From Thermoplasmata archaeon (GTDB lineage Archaea > Thermoplasmatota > Thermoplasmata > RBG-16-68-12 > JAGMCJ01), in NCBI GenBank assembly GCA_023130895.1, contig JAGMAI010000095.1, positions 1 to 32,127 on the forward strand: 32,127 nt of DNA, written 5' to 3'. Under the pieces are notes generated by a model, which did no database searches, was not told where the DNA came from, and saw only the letters and a program-made list of their open reading frames with translations. Below, piece by piece: positions 7,947-15,485 of this stretch. Made by a program: the position numbers and the translations under genes. Positions within the stretch are counted from its first letter, which is position 1, and each line of letters begins with the position of its first letter.

Positions 7947-8675
7947 ATGAAGCTCATACAGACCTACATAGGCGGCTTTGACGTCATTTTGAACGGTGGG
8001 ATTCCCAATGGTCACAATGTGCTAATCGCAGGAACGCCAGGTACAATGAAGTCCTCTGTTGCCTACTCGATTCTCTATAACAACGCCATAAGAAGAGGCA
8101 CAAAGGGTTTGTACATATCTCTCGAACAGAAGAGAGCGAGCCTGCTGGACCACATGAAAAGCCTTGGATTGAGTCCAGAGACTGTCAAAGACAAGGTGAG
8201 TGTTCTTGACTTGAGTGAGCTTAGGAAGAAAATGGAGGACGCGGAAGAGGATATCTGGGTGGACTTCCTTTCGATGTATACGAAGAATATCAAGAATGTG
8301 TTTGACTATAACCTCCTCGTCTTGGATTCTCTCGACGCCTTGGAGGCTCTGGCAAAGTTCGAGGACTTCAGGATGGAGTTCTTCAAGATGTTGAGATGGT
8401 TCAAGGGTCTCGGGCTGACATCGTTCATAATCACGGAGATTCCAGAAGTGAGCCTCCCTCTGCTCTCGAGTCCTGACCTCTGGGAAGTCTTTGGAAAGCA
8501 CAAGGAAGAGTATCTCGCGGATGGAATCATCCTTCTGAAAATGGAGAAAAGGGGAGACTTCGAAGTACAAAGACGAATCAGATGCGTGAAGATGAGGAGC
8601 GCTCGTCATGATACAAGATATTTCGCGATTGTCTTTGAGAACGGAGAATTCCAAGTGACGAGAATCATGGCCTAG
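7947..8675 (+). CDS. KaiC/RAD55-like single-domain RecA-superfamily ATPase (paralogue 3)
   Basis: This 242-residue protein has one RecA-like domain with P-loop GTPGTMKSS (29-37), Glu60-Gln61, Walker B NLLVLDSLDAL and a KMR finger followed by SARH. The same unusual P-loop and Glu-Gln as in the other three paralogues show that the changes are inherited, not random decay. GTG 7941 in frame is an alternative start; ATG 7947 gives an N-terminus (MKLIQTYIGGFD) like that of the paralogue at 4848. This is the last gene of the operon; after it comes pyrimidine-rich DNA with no coding. Confidence 0.87.
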   Translation: MKLIQTYIGGFDVILNGGIPNGHNVLIAGTPGTMKSSVAYSILYNNAIRRGTKGLYISLEQKRASLLDHMKSLGLSPETVKDKVSVLDLSELRKKMEDAEEDIWVDFLSMYTKNIKNVFDYNLLVLDSLDALEALAKFEDFRMEFFKMLRWFKGLGLTSFIITEIPEVSLPLLSSPDLWEVFGKHKEEYLADGIILLKMEKRGDFEVQRRIRCVKMRSARHDTRYFAIVFENGEFQVTRIMA

Positions 8676-8848
8676 TGGAAGCTCTTCTCATGTATCCTCT
8701 TCGGTGTCCTTCTCAATCCATGTATCAGAATGAGACATTATCATCGCTCTTGTTTGTGCATGCCAAGTTCAGGAAGGGTCTCAGACTCGATTCTGAGGGT
8801 TCCGTTTTAATGTTGCCATTACCGAATCAGATAACAGCCTAGAAAGTA

Positions 8849-8857
8849 AGATATATG
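8849..8857 (+). promoter_or_regulatory. TATA box of the small TPR gene pair
   Basis: AGATATATG preceded by purine-rich AGAAAGTA resembles an archaeal BRE/TATA element. It predicts a transcript start near 8880, about 30 nt before the ATG at 8909, leaving room for the GGTGGGTGA at 8892-8900. It suggests that the two TPR genes are transcribed separately from the upstream operon. Confidence 0.5.
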
Positions 8858-8908
8858 CTCCTCCAAAAGGCCTCTCTATCCTATCTATCTAGGTGGGTGA
8901 CCTCAGCG

Positions 8909-9202
8909 ATGTCCAAGAACGATGCAGAACAGATGGACTGGAATCATACGAGAATCTGGCAGCAGCAATGCCGAGAAAGGCTGCAGGAGAATCCGTTGGA
9001 CCTGGACGCGCTGTTCGCTAAAGCGGCTTGGCTGGCGACATCAGGGGAATACGAGAAATGCATCGAAACCCTGGAAGTGATCACGAAGAGAGACACCTTC
9101 TACCCAGGGATCTGGATGCTCAAGGCCAAGATATTCGGACAGCTTGGCAACGAGAGGATGGCCAGGCTCTGTCTGGAAAGGGCTGAGGAGCAATCCATAT
9201 AG
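8909..9202 (+). CDS. Small TPR-repeat protein (copy A)
   Basis: This 97-residue protein consists mainly of tetratricopeptide-type helix pairs: NPLDLDALFAKAAWLATSG, then EYEKCIETLEVI, and a second pair ending LGNERMARLCLERAEE. ATG 8909 is preferred over the upstream ATG 8855 because a strong GGTGGGTGA precedes it and a TATA box lies at 8849-8857. It is paralogous to the next gene. TPR proteins bind other proteins, and its place after the KaiC-like operon, which contains a TPR-ATPase fusion, suggests an adaptor role; that is inference. Confidence 0.7.
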   Translation: MSKNDAEQMDWNHTRIWQQQCRERLQENPLDLDALFAKAAWLATSGEYEKCIETLEVITKRDTFYPGIWMLKAKIFGQLGNERMARLCLERAEEQSI

Positions 9203-9259
9203 CTTATCAGTTCTGATTTCTGGAAGGGAAGAGATATCGTTTCTGAGAACGATTGCTGG

Positions 9260-9613
9260 ATGATGAGAAGCAAGCGCGATCGGCGAGAAGACATTCTCAA
9301 GCTCCTTCGGACATGCCAGAAGAGACTGGAAATGGACCTTATGGATGTGGACGCTTGGTTCTCGAAAGGGGTGACCCTTGCGTGGCTGGAGAAGTACAGG
9401 CAAGCCCTCTACTGTCTCAACCAGGTCACGAGGGTCAAGATAGACTATCCCTCCGTTTGGAGACTGAAGGCGACCATGTACGCCTTGATGGGGCACGAGA
9501 GGTTGTCCCGGCTCTGCACGGAGGTTGCGGAGCGCCTGCGATTGAGGGAGGACATCGATTCCTACGAGGATGCTCCTGCCACGGACGAATCCCACTCTGT
9601 TCCCGTATACTGA
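9260..9613 (+). CDS. Small TPR-repeat protein (copy B)
   Basis: This 117-residue protein aligns along most of its length with the preceding gene (for example DVDAWFSKGVTLAWLEKYRQ against the equivalent segment of copy A, and GHERLSRLCTEVAERL against GNERMARLCLERAEEQ), so the pair is a tandem duplication. It has a basic N-terminus and a 20-residue acidic tail. It starts at ATG 9260 or the adjacent ATG 9263; no good ribosome binding site is visible in the 57-nt spacer. Confidence 0.68.
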   Translation: MMRSKRDRREDILKLLRTCQKRLEMDLMDVDAWFSKGVTLAWLEKYRQALYCLNQVTRVKIDYPSVWRLKATMYALMGHERLSRLCTEVAERLRLREDIDSYEDAPATDESHSVPVY

Positions 9614-9974
9614 GGAGGAGCCCCGTTCCCACGATCGCCTTCTCGTACGAACTGCAGACATATCTTCTTTGGCCGTCTTCAGGAAAGACACAGGAAAAAA
9701 CTGGGCCGCCAAGCGGCCCTTGTTGTGGAGGGATGTTTAGCTAGGCAGCTCAGCACGCTGTATCCGAGATATGAATCCTTTGGCCATCTTCCTTCCAGAA
9801 CACGTGAGGGCGTGCAGGAAACATGGCACACCGACAAGAAGCAAGACACCTCTAGCGTTGGAATCATCTCAGCGCGGGGAGTGGTGAGAGGCTGACTGGA
9901 CCCTTGGATAACAGCCATCTCTGGGATTTCGATTCCTCTGACCATGTGTTTTCAACCCTAGACAGCATTCAGAC
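9614..9974. other. Intergenic stretch without a supported gene
   Basis: These 361 bases between the TPR pair and the next minus-strand gene contain no ORF with recognisable protein character. The one clear structure is the GC-rich hairpin at 9703-9719. This may be the boundary between the ATPase region and the accessory region to its right. Confidence 0.5.
9703..9719 (-). terminator. GC hairpin with adjacent A/T tract
   Basis: GGGCCGC and GCGGCCC form a perfect 7-bp stem with a CAA loop. Six A residues lie on its left, so on the minus strand the hairpin is followed by a T-run, the layout of an intrinsic terminator for leftward transcription of the gene starting at 10268. Archaeal termination relies mostly on T-tracts, so the hairpin may be only an aid. 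Confidence 0.45.
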
Positions 9975-10268
9975 TCAATCCCTTCCGATTCTTTCTATGT
10001 CATCGACAAGGCTTTCCATCAGCCTTTTCATGAGTCCATTCTTTCGAAACCCGCTTCGTTTCTTCACACTCGCCACAATGAGAGTATGACCTGCGTTATG
10101 ATAGAGCTTCATGTGAACCTTCGGCTTGTTCCAAGGCGGATTCAGAATCATTCTCCCCTCGATTTCTTGGTTGTGAGAATCTCTTCTAGTGACCTCTATG
10201 CTGTTTCTCTCCAAGGCCTTCGGCATTTCCCGAAACATCAGTTCGAATGGATCATTCACCAGACTCAT
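9975..10268 (-). CDS. Small hypothetical protein
   Basis: Starting at the ATG at 10268 this is a 97-residue protein with a basic C-terminal helix (about KKRSGFRKNGLMKRLMESLV) and a middle segment GRMILNPPWNKPKVHMKLYH. I do not recognise a family. A TATA-like CAATATTATGAT (10283-10293, minus) lies about 20 nt upstream, which hints at a short-leader or leaderless gene. The frame is open further upstream, but that extension is hydrophobic and Cys-rich and looks non-native. Moderate support only. Confidence 0.4.
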   Translation of the reverse strand: MSLVNDPFELMFREMPKALERNSIEVTRRDSHNQEIEGRMILNPPWNKPKVHMKLYHNAGHTLIVASVKKRSGFRKNGLMKRLMESLVDDIERIGRD

Positions 10269-10599
10269 GGTCCGAATTTGTATCATAATATTGAAAGGAA
10301 TGAGACAGAAGTATGAAGATTTCTGTCCTATTATCAAAACTAGAAATAACCATACGCAATGTTCTGTACAGGGCAATAGGAACTGTTCGTCCACTACCGG
10401 ACATTTGCAGTAAGGTCGCACGGGCCGTACGGGTGAAGTCTACACGAAGTTGCAGGGCTGTCACCAAGTCTCATCACAAGAAATGTCGTGATTCAATGAG
10501 AACGACGACATTGTTGGGTCGCCCTTGGAGTATGCGGGGAAAACAATTTTGGCTAGTCGCTTCTACTTCCGAGTCATACCTCTGTGCAACATCTTGAGG
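10269..10599. other. Intergenic stretch without a supported gene
   Basis: These 331 bases separate two minus-strand genes. ORFs here overlap in several frames and none has convincing composition. No repeat, tRNA fragment or strong hairpin was found. It may be decayed sequence inside or at the edge of the accessory element. Confidence 0.4.
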
Positions 10600-11754
10600 C
10601 TAGTGAATCAAGCGTGTGTCTATGACTATGATGGGCTCATCGTCGAAGGTCTTTGAGCTGAGAAGCTGCCATAGCCCGCGTCTCCTGTATAGCTCCCCCA
10701 TATCCTGTTCGATGAGTAGCCAATTTCCATCCGTCTTACCCATCTTGCCTTCCCTAACCATTTGTCTCACGGCATCACTTACTGGTATGTTCTGTACTGC
10801 CGAGACCATACGTATTGCGCTGATCAATGATACGTCTCTCTTTCGCTCTTCAGGTTTGGGCTCCCCCTCTTTCTCGGAGTAAGGGAACATGAATCCCACC
10901 CTCTTCTCTTTGAGCCTCCGTTTGCAGGCATTGACGTTCCGTCGGTAGACTCGTGCCACTTTCTTTGTCTTATCGTCTGAAGCCAATTCCTCTATCCGAC
11001 AAAGGTCATCCTTGAAATCATCTTCATCGAGGCCCAGGCTCCCAATGAACCATGTGACCATCTCGTGGCAATAGCCCAGGAAGTTTCCATCATCTTGAAT
11101 GTCTCTAATGGCCTTGAGTCTCTCAGCGAATGAACTGATTCTCTGCCTAGCCCACACTTTTACTACTTCATTTGTGAAGGTTCTCAGCTGCCTATACGTC
11201 TCGCCTTCCTTTCCTTCAAACTCTCTCTCCAGATCAGAGTTGGCCACAACGTTGTACACTGTTATCATTTCGCCACGAAGCTGACCTATCTTGTCATCTG
11301 GACATCTCAGGATTCTCTCCTCACGGATCGCACGTGAGAGCTGAAGAAGGGGTAGTTCGGACAATCGATATGTCTCCTCGATCTTCTCCAGGACTTTGGG
11401 TTTTGAATCGTTCTTCATTGTTTGCAGCAACCGATTCAATCCGTTGACCGTCATGGGTCTGCCCTTGTTTCGACCCGTCGTATTCAGTAGCACCTTTTCT
11501 TCTTCGAGCAGCTTACTTCTAACTTCCTCGAGAGGTATTTCTCCCCCACGGAATCTCAAGCGTCTCTTGAGAATCTCCTGCTGAATCTTGCCGCCATGCG
11601 ACAGCCTATTCAGCTCGTGGTTCTCCAGGAGCAGGAAGCGCAACTCTCTGAAGGTCAGCGGCTCGTTTCCGATGTCTTTGAACATTTCGATTATCGTTCG
11701 GTAGGGCTGTCTGTTGAAATCCTGAATCTCCTTCAATCCTTTACCTCGACCCAT
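10600..11754 (-). CDS. Hypothetical helical protein of the accessory region
   Basis: This 384-residue charged, largely helical protein has no family I recognise. The C-terminal third includes a helix-turn-helix-like stretch (ISAIRMVSAVQNIPVSDAVR) followed by a small domain ending DEPIIVIDTRLIH. The N-terminal part has a winged-helix-like pattern (LTFRELRFLLLENHELNRLS). ATG 11754 is chosen because GGGGTG lies 7 nt upstream. It is divergent from the Cys-rich gene and shares an 85-nt promoter region with it. Its place beside an integrase suggests a mobile-element protein, perhaps regulatory; function unknown. Confidence 0.65.
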   Translation of the reverse strand: MGRGKGLKEIQDFNRQPYRTIIEMFKDIGNEPLTFRELRFLLLENHELNRLSHGGKIQQEILKRRLRFRGGEIPLEEVRSKLLEEEKVLLNTTGRNKGRPMTVNGLNRLLQTMKNDSKPKVLEKIEETYRLSELPLLQLSRAIREERILRCPDDKIGQLRGEMITVYNVVANSDLEREFEGKEGETYRQLRTFTNEVVKVWARQRISSFAERLKAIRDIQDDGNFLGYCHEMVTWFIGSLGLDEDDFKDDLCRIEELASDDKTKKVARVYRRNVNACKRRLKEKRVGFMFPYSEKEGEPKPEERKRDVSLISAIRMVSAVQNIPVSDAVRQMVREGKMGKTDGNWLLIEQDMGELYRRRGLWQLLSSKTFDDEPIIVIDTRLIH

Positions 11755-11783
11755 TTGTAACACCCCTTTGTCTTCTGTATGAA

Positions 11784-11822
11784 TCTAATACCTATTTGGT
11801 AAATCGCATACGAATATTTAAG
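11784..11822. promoter_or_regulatory. Divergent promoter region
   Basis: On the plus strand GAATATTTAAG (11812-11822) is a good TATA box about 28-38 nt before ATG 11850, predicting a start near 11843 with AGGTGAT (11838-11844) just before the ATG. On the minus strand GTATTAGATT (11784-11793) is a weaker TATA candidate about 35 nt before ATG 11754. Confidence 0.55.
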
Positions 11823-11849
11823 TCCTCGGGAGTATTTAGGTGATATAGC

Positions 11850-13367
11850 ATGACCTCACTCGGGGACATCACTAGCAGCGACTCTTCAAGCAGGAATTGC
11901 ACTCGTGAGAAGGGGCTCCTCAAGCCTCAGTCGTCTTCGGTCAAATGCAGAAGAAGACCTCGGTTCCTGATTGGCATCTCGGGCCTCGGGCTCGGGATTG
12001 GCTGGCTCCAAGGACAGTTCCAAGCCACTTCGCACCGAGTCTCGGGCCTCTGTACCGTGCTAGAACTTCTGCTCTTGCTTGGTATTTTCCAAGAAAGGGA
12101 CGGTGCCGATTCGGGCAAGCGAAGGGATTCCAAGCCGTCCGATGTTTCGAGCCTGCCGAATCAAAAGTGGCTCGTTCGTAGGAGAGATCATATGGGTAAG
12201 CTAAGGCATGTCGGAACCCTAGATCACGCCCCGAGTCTTCAGGAATTGAGCAGATATGGACCAGGCAACTATAGCATCCTCACGACAAAGCCGGGCCTCA
12301 AATCCTGGAAAAGTGTAGTGATTCCCGATAAGAAAGAGACGGCTTCGAAGCAACCTTCTCCTCCTCCGCCTCCATCGGAAAGAACCACCCGATTTCCCGA
12401 CCAACCAAAAAGCAAAATTGAAGTCAGTAAGCCCGAGAAAAAAACGATATTCAAGAGAAGAGCAGAGGAGGTTGTCACGGAACCGCCTCCGAAGCAATCA
12501 CGGAATGTCGAACCTCTCAAGACCGACGCTGCTCTCTCAAGCGAGGGGCTTGACCGTCCTTCGAGGCGGATGCCTCCTCCAGATAAGAGTGTCAAGGGCA
12601 TGAAACCCAGCGTTTCGGAGCCAAAAGAAACGTGTGCGAGGTGCCTGCAACCGTCATTATCTCCGGTCCGCTGCGATTTCTGCCAAGAGATTCTTTGCAC
12701 CGACTACCGAAGAGGCTGCTTTGAGGGACACGATTGTCCCAATTCAAAAGCGTGCTTCATGTGCGGCAGGAGGGTTCCGAACCACCTTGTCGTGATACCT
12801 GGCTATTGTCATCAATACCTCTGCAGTGAGAAGTGTCTGAATGAGTGTCGAATGGACAATAGGAAGAATGCGGAATGCAAAGATTGTGTGGTGAAGTCAA
12901 TGGATGGGAATGATGGAAGAAAGACTGGACAAGAGGAAAAGGTGCCTCAAGAGAAAGACGACAGAGAAGATGCCATCCCGGAAGAACGGGAGTCGACAGA
13001 CGAAGGTGAGGAGGAGTTCGTGGAGATGTGTGATGGCATCCCTAAAGAACAGGCGTGCATGACCTGCCAAGTGGAGGATTGCGTTGGACGATTCTGTGAT
13101 GGGCTCTGCTACGGATGCAGTTTCGATGCTTGCGGGGATAGGTGCGAGAACGATGGATTCTGCAAGACCTGTGAGGAGTTTGATGATTGCAGGATCAGGT
13201 GCAGGGAAGCGCCAAAGGATTGCGACAAGAGACATTGTGAGGGCTTTGAGTGCGATTACCGTTATCCATCAGGCACGCATTGCGACGAAGATTGCCAGAA
13301 CTGCAAAGACACTGGATGCTACTTCTGGCGTCATCCCGAGGAAGAGGATCGCGATGATGCGGAATAG
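11850..13367 (+). CDS. Large cysteine-rich zinc-finger-like protein
   Basis: This 505-residue protein is unlike any family I can name. Residues 1-110 are low complexity with two short hydrophobic stretches. Residues about 115-160 form a small folded segment (HMGKLRHVGTLDHAPSLQEL, then YGPGNYSI). Residues 165-260 are Pro/Ser/Lys-rich and probably disordered. Residues about 262-345 look like an AN1/B-box-type treble-clef zinc finger (CARC, CDFC, LCTDY, GHDC, CFMCG and further Cys). After an acidic linker, about 100 residues carry 20 cysteines, mostly spaced 2-8 apart. ATG 11850 has a TATA box and AGGTGAT upstream. No signal peptide is evident, so the cysteines more likely bind metal than form extracellular disulfides. 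Confidence 0.7.
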   Translation: MTSLGDITSSDSSSRNCTREKGLLKPQSSSVKCRRRPRFLIGISGLGLGIGWLQGQFQATSHRVSGLCTVLELLLLLGIFQERDGADSGKRRDSKPSDVSSLPNQKWLVRRRDHMGKLRHVGTLDHAPSLQELSRYGPGNYSILTTKPGLKSWKSVVIPDKKETASKQPSPPPPPSERTTRFPDQPKSKIEVSKPEKKTIFKRRAEEVVTEPPPKQSRNVEPLKTDAALSSEGLDRPSRRMPPPDKSVKGMKPSVSEPKETCARCLQPSLSPVRCDFCQEILCTDYRRGCFEGHDCPNSKACFMCGRRVPNHLVVIPGYCHQYLCSEKCLNECRMDNRKNAECKDCVVKSMDGNDGRKTGQEEKVPQEKDDREDAIPEERESTDEGEEEFVEMCDGIPKEQACMTCQVEDCVGRFCDGLCYGCSFDACGDRCENDGFCKTCEEFDDCRIRCREAPKDCDKRHCEGFECDYRYPSGTHCDEDCQNCKDTGCYFWRHPEEEDRDDAE

Positions 13368-13503
13368 GCCACGATTGGACTGGAGATATCGGCAATGTTG
13401 TGACGGCAGTGGAGGCAGATCAAAAGGAGGGGATGGAATGTCCAACACCGCGATGTCGTGCGAACTGCGACAGAAACATAGCTCTAGGTACGAGGTCTGA
13501 CGA

Positions 13504-14058
13504 ATGACGGAATCGAATCGCGCTCGCAAGAAGAAATCTCAAGTCGAAAAAGAGATAGTGGTTGTCAGAAAGGCCCGAGTGCATAAAGGAGATTCGGGAC
13601 TCGCCAACACGATGAAGCCCAGGGTAGCTTCCAAATCAGCTCCTGAGCCCCTAGAACTGCGTCTTAGAGAGGCCTCACAGTCGAAGATGACCTTTCATAT
13701 TACTCGGAAAAGAAGAGCTAGAAAGGCACCCAAACGTGTGCCAATAAGACGTGCATTCATTGAGACGAGTGAAATCGAGGACCAATCGAGAGTCCGAGAA
13801 AAGACTCCAAAGAGGGATATCATTGTGTCAAAGGCTGAAACCGAAGTCACCTATAATGAGAATGAGGGTAGCCAACCCTCACCCGAGAATAGAATCATCA
13901 AGACCTCGAGCCTGCGTCGCTTTGCTTCAGAAAAACTTCCTTCATCATCCGTTCTTCGAGAGGTTCTCATGGCGGAGAATGAGAAGCTTACAGCTGAGGA
14001 ATTTCTGGCAAAGCTAGATATCTGGCTTCACCTTTTCAAGAGGGATATCGGAGGATGA
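13504..14058 (+). CDS. Basic, mostly disordered hypothetical protein
   Basis: This 184-residue protein is rich in Lys, Arg, Ser and Glu over its first 130 residues, with a cluster RKRRARKAPKRVPIRR that could bind nucleic acid. The C-terminal 50 residues form an amphipathic helical segment (SVLREVLMAENEKLTAEEFL). No family is recognised. ATG 13504 follows GAGGT. It lies in the same direction as the Cys-rich gene, 136 nt downstream, and its end overlaps the convergent integrase gene by 23 bp. Confidence 0.55.
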   Translation: MTESNRARKKKSQVEKEIVVVRKARVHKGDSGLANTMKPRVASKSAPEPLELRLREASQSKMTFHITRKRRARKAPKRVPIRRAFIETSEIEDQSRVREKTPKRDIIVSKAETEVTYNENEGSQPSPENRIIKTSSLRRFASEKLPSSSVLREVLMAENEKLTAEEFLAKLDIWLHLFKRDIGG

Positions 14059-15325
14059 CTTTGTTGTTTGGGAGAGCCGTCACGAATTCCCATCCTTCAG
14101 TGACATACCTTTCGATTTGATCCATCCCTACGACCTTTTGATGATTGTTGTTTGGATTGGCCCCGACCAGACGGTTCCTGATGATGTCTCTCAGTTCCTC
14201 ATCTGAGATGTTGCAGAGCGAGTCCTTCTCTATCTCCTCCTCAGTGAACCCGGACATGCGCAACAGCTCTGTGCGGAATATTCGCTTCAGCTCTTCCTCT
14301 TTGGGAAGTTCGGGGACCTTTGTCTGCAGGAATTCCTGGCTCCTACTGTAGGCTTCCCTCATGTCCTCAACGACCTGAGCAGGCAGTTTGGCCTTGTTAG
14401 TGGTGTACCTATGCTCAATGTCTCCCACGTGCCCCATCCAAAAAGTTCGGTAATCACGGAGGACAAACCCTTTCGACTCTGCAAGCATGAGCTGTGTGTC
14501 GAAATAGGATCGGAGAACGTAGGGCCGCCATTGAAAGCCAGATTTCCTTATGGCTCCCCTAATCGCGTGTGAGACTTTGGTCGTTGATATGAAAGGCTTC
14601 CTGGCAGTTTTTGGCGTGAGAATGGGAGAATCCATCTTCATCTTCTCTCCATTGCGGAGTCTCTCCTCAAGGTAATCCTTCAGATATTCGCAACCCTCTT
14701 CGGACAGGAATGAGAAGTACCTCTGTCCAGCCTTGCTCAGTTCATGCCTAACCACGACTATGGTCGGTGTCTTTTCGAAAGCAATCGAATCGCCCTTTAC
14801 CTTCATCTCAGGAAGATCACCAACGACAAGTCCATCGTCTCCTGTGTAGCTGCCCAGTGTCTGTATCCTCAATCCTGAATGTGCCAGCAGAGCACACATG
14901 ACCCTGGTCTTCTTGTCTCCAGAAAGAAAGATCCCTTTGAGTTCCTGAGGAGTTGGCACTCTCTCGTCCTTCAATGTAGGATGAATCCCAGAGTCTCTGA
15001 CCTTGATCTTCTTCTGTATGACCTTGTCGTTGTGGCCAAGCCAGGATCTGAGTGCCTTCAGTATCGACGTTATGTATGAACCTGTCAGTTCCTTGTCCTC
15101 CAACTCGGTCACGTAGTCCAAAAGAACCTTGTAGAGTTCCTTCTTCGATTTTGCAGCGAACTTTCTTGGCGTAAGCTCGTGGCCTCTGCAGAAGTTGCCC
15201 AATCGACGCAAGTAGACATCAGCAGTCACGATGGAACCTCTTGCCACGTTGTCATACCAGCGCTTGACCTCTTTGTCTTCGAGTAGCGACTTGTAGGCAG
15301 TTCCTCTTCCCTTCCGCTTCGTCAC
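14036..15325 (-). CDS. Tyrosine recombinase / archaeal phage-type integrase
   Basis: This 429-residue integrase has an N-terminal SAM-like core-binding domain (residues about 10-110) and a C-terminal catalytic domain. The visible active-site residues are Arg in SGLRIQTLG, Arg in YVLRSYFDTQ (where many family members have His before the Leu-Arg), His in WMGHVGDIE and the nucleophilic Tyr in HRYTTN. The C-terminal extension ending in EGWEFVTALPNNKVILR is typical of archaeal integrases. I place the start at GTG 15325 because a TATA box (ATTATATT, 15348-15355 minus) sits 26 nt upstream, suggesting a leaderless gene; in-frame TTGs at 15349 and 15370 are alternatives. It abuts tRNA-Lys, the likely integration target. 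Confidence 0.9.
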   Translation of the reverse strand: MTKRKGRGTAYKSLLEDKEVKRWYDNVARGSIVTADVYLRRLGNFCRGHELTPRKFAAKSKKELYKVLLDYVTELEDKELTGSYITSILKALRSWLGHNDKVIQKKIKVRDSGIHPTLKDERVPTPQELKGIFLSGDKKTRVMCALLAHSGLRIQTLGSYTGDDGLVVGDLPEMKVKGDSIAFEKTPTIVVVRHELSKAGQRYFSFLSEEGCEYLKDYLEERLRNGEKMKMDSPILTPKTARKPFISTTKVSHAIRGAIRKSGFQWRPYVLRSYFDTQLMLAESKGFVLRDYRTFWMGHVGDIEHRYTTNKAKLPAQVVEDMREAYSRSQEFLQTKVPELPKEEELKRIFRTELLRMSGFTEEEIEKDSLCNISDEELRDIIRNRLVGANPNNNHQKVVGMDQIERYVTEGWEFVTALPNNKVILRYPS

Positions 15326-15376
15326 GATGAGACTATCAGTTAACCCCAATATAATGGTTTCGTACCGCAATTAGTA

Positions 15377-15450
15377 CGGGCCTGAAGGGATTCGAACCCT
15401 TGACCTATCGGTTAAGAGCCGATCGCTCAACCTAGCTAAGCTACAGGCCC
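15377..15450 (-). tRNA. tRNA-Lys: tRNA-Lys(CTT)
   Basis: Read on the minus strand, a 7-bp acceptor stem GGGCCTG/CAGGCCC with discriminator G, a D-arm, an anticodon stem ATCGG/CCGAT with loop CTCTTAA (anticodon CTT) and a T-arm with GGTTCGAATCC form a complete cloverleaf. CCA is not encoded, as usual in archaea. The 3' end lies about 50 nt from the integrase start, so this is a candidate attachment site that has remained intact. Confidence 0.95.
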
Positions 15451-15472
15451 ATCTGGTGACTGAGAACGCACT

Positions 15473-15484
15473 CACTATATTATC
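15473..15484 (-). promoter_or_regulatory. TATA box of tRNA-Lys
   Basis: The minus strand reads AAGGATAATATAGTG here, centred about 29 nt before the tRNA 5' end. It partly overlaps the end of leuS on its right. Confidence 0.5.
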
Positions 15485-15485
15485 C

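Noticed and set aside
8022-8654. Minus-strand ORF of 210 codons
   Set aside because: Antisense to a KaiC-like ATPase gene; no protein-like features.
10420-10436. ACGGGCC match to the 3' end of tRNA-Lys as a far att site
   Set aside because: Only 7 matching bases followed by divergence; expected by chance in a few kb.
13084-13500. 138-codon plus-strand ORF
   Set aside because: Overlaps the Cys-rich gene in another frame; the Cys-rich frame shows regular CxxC patterning and the alternative has none.
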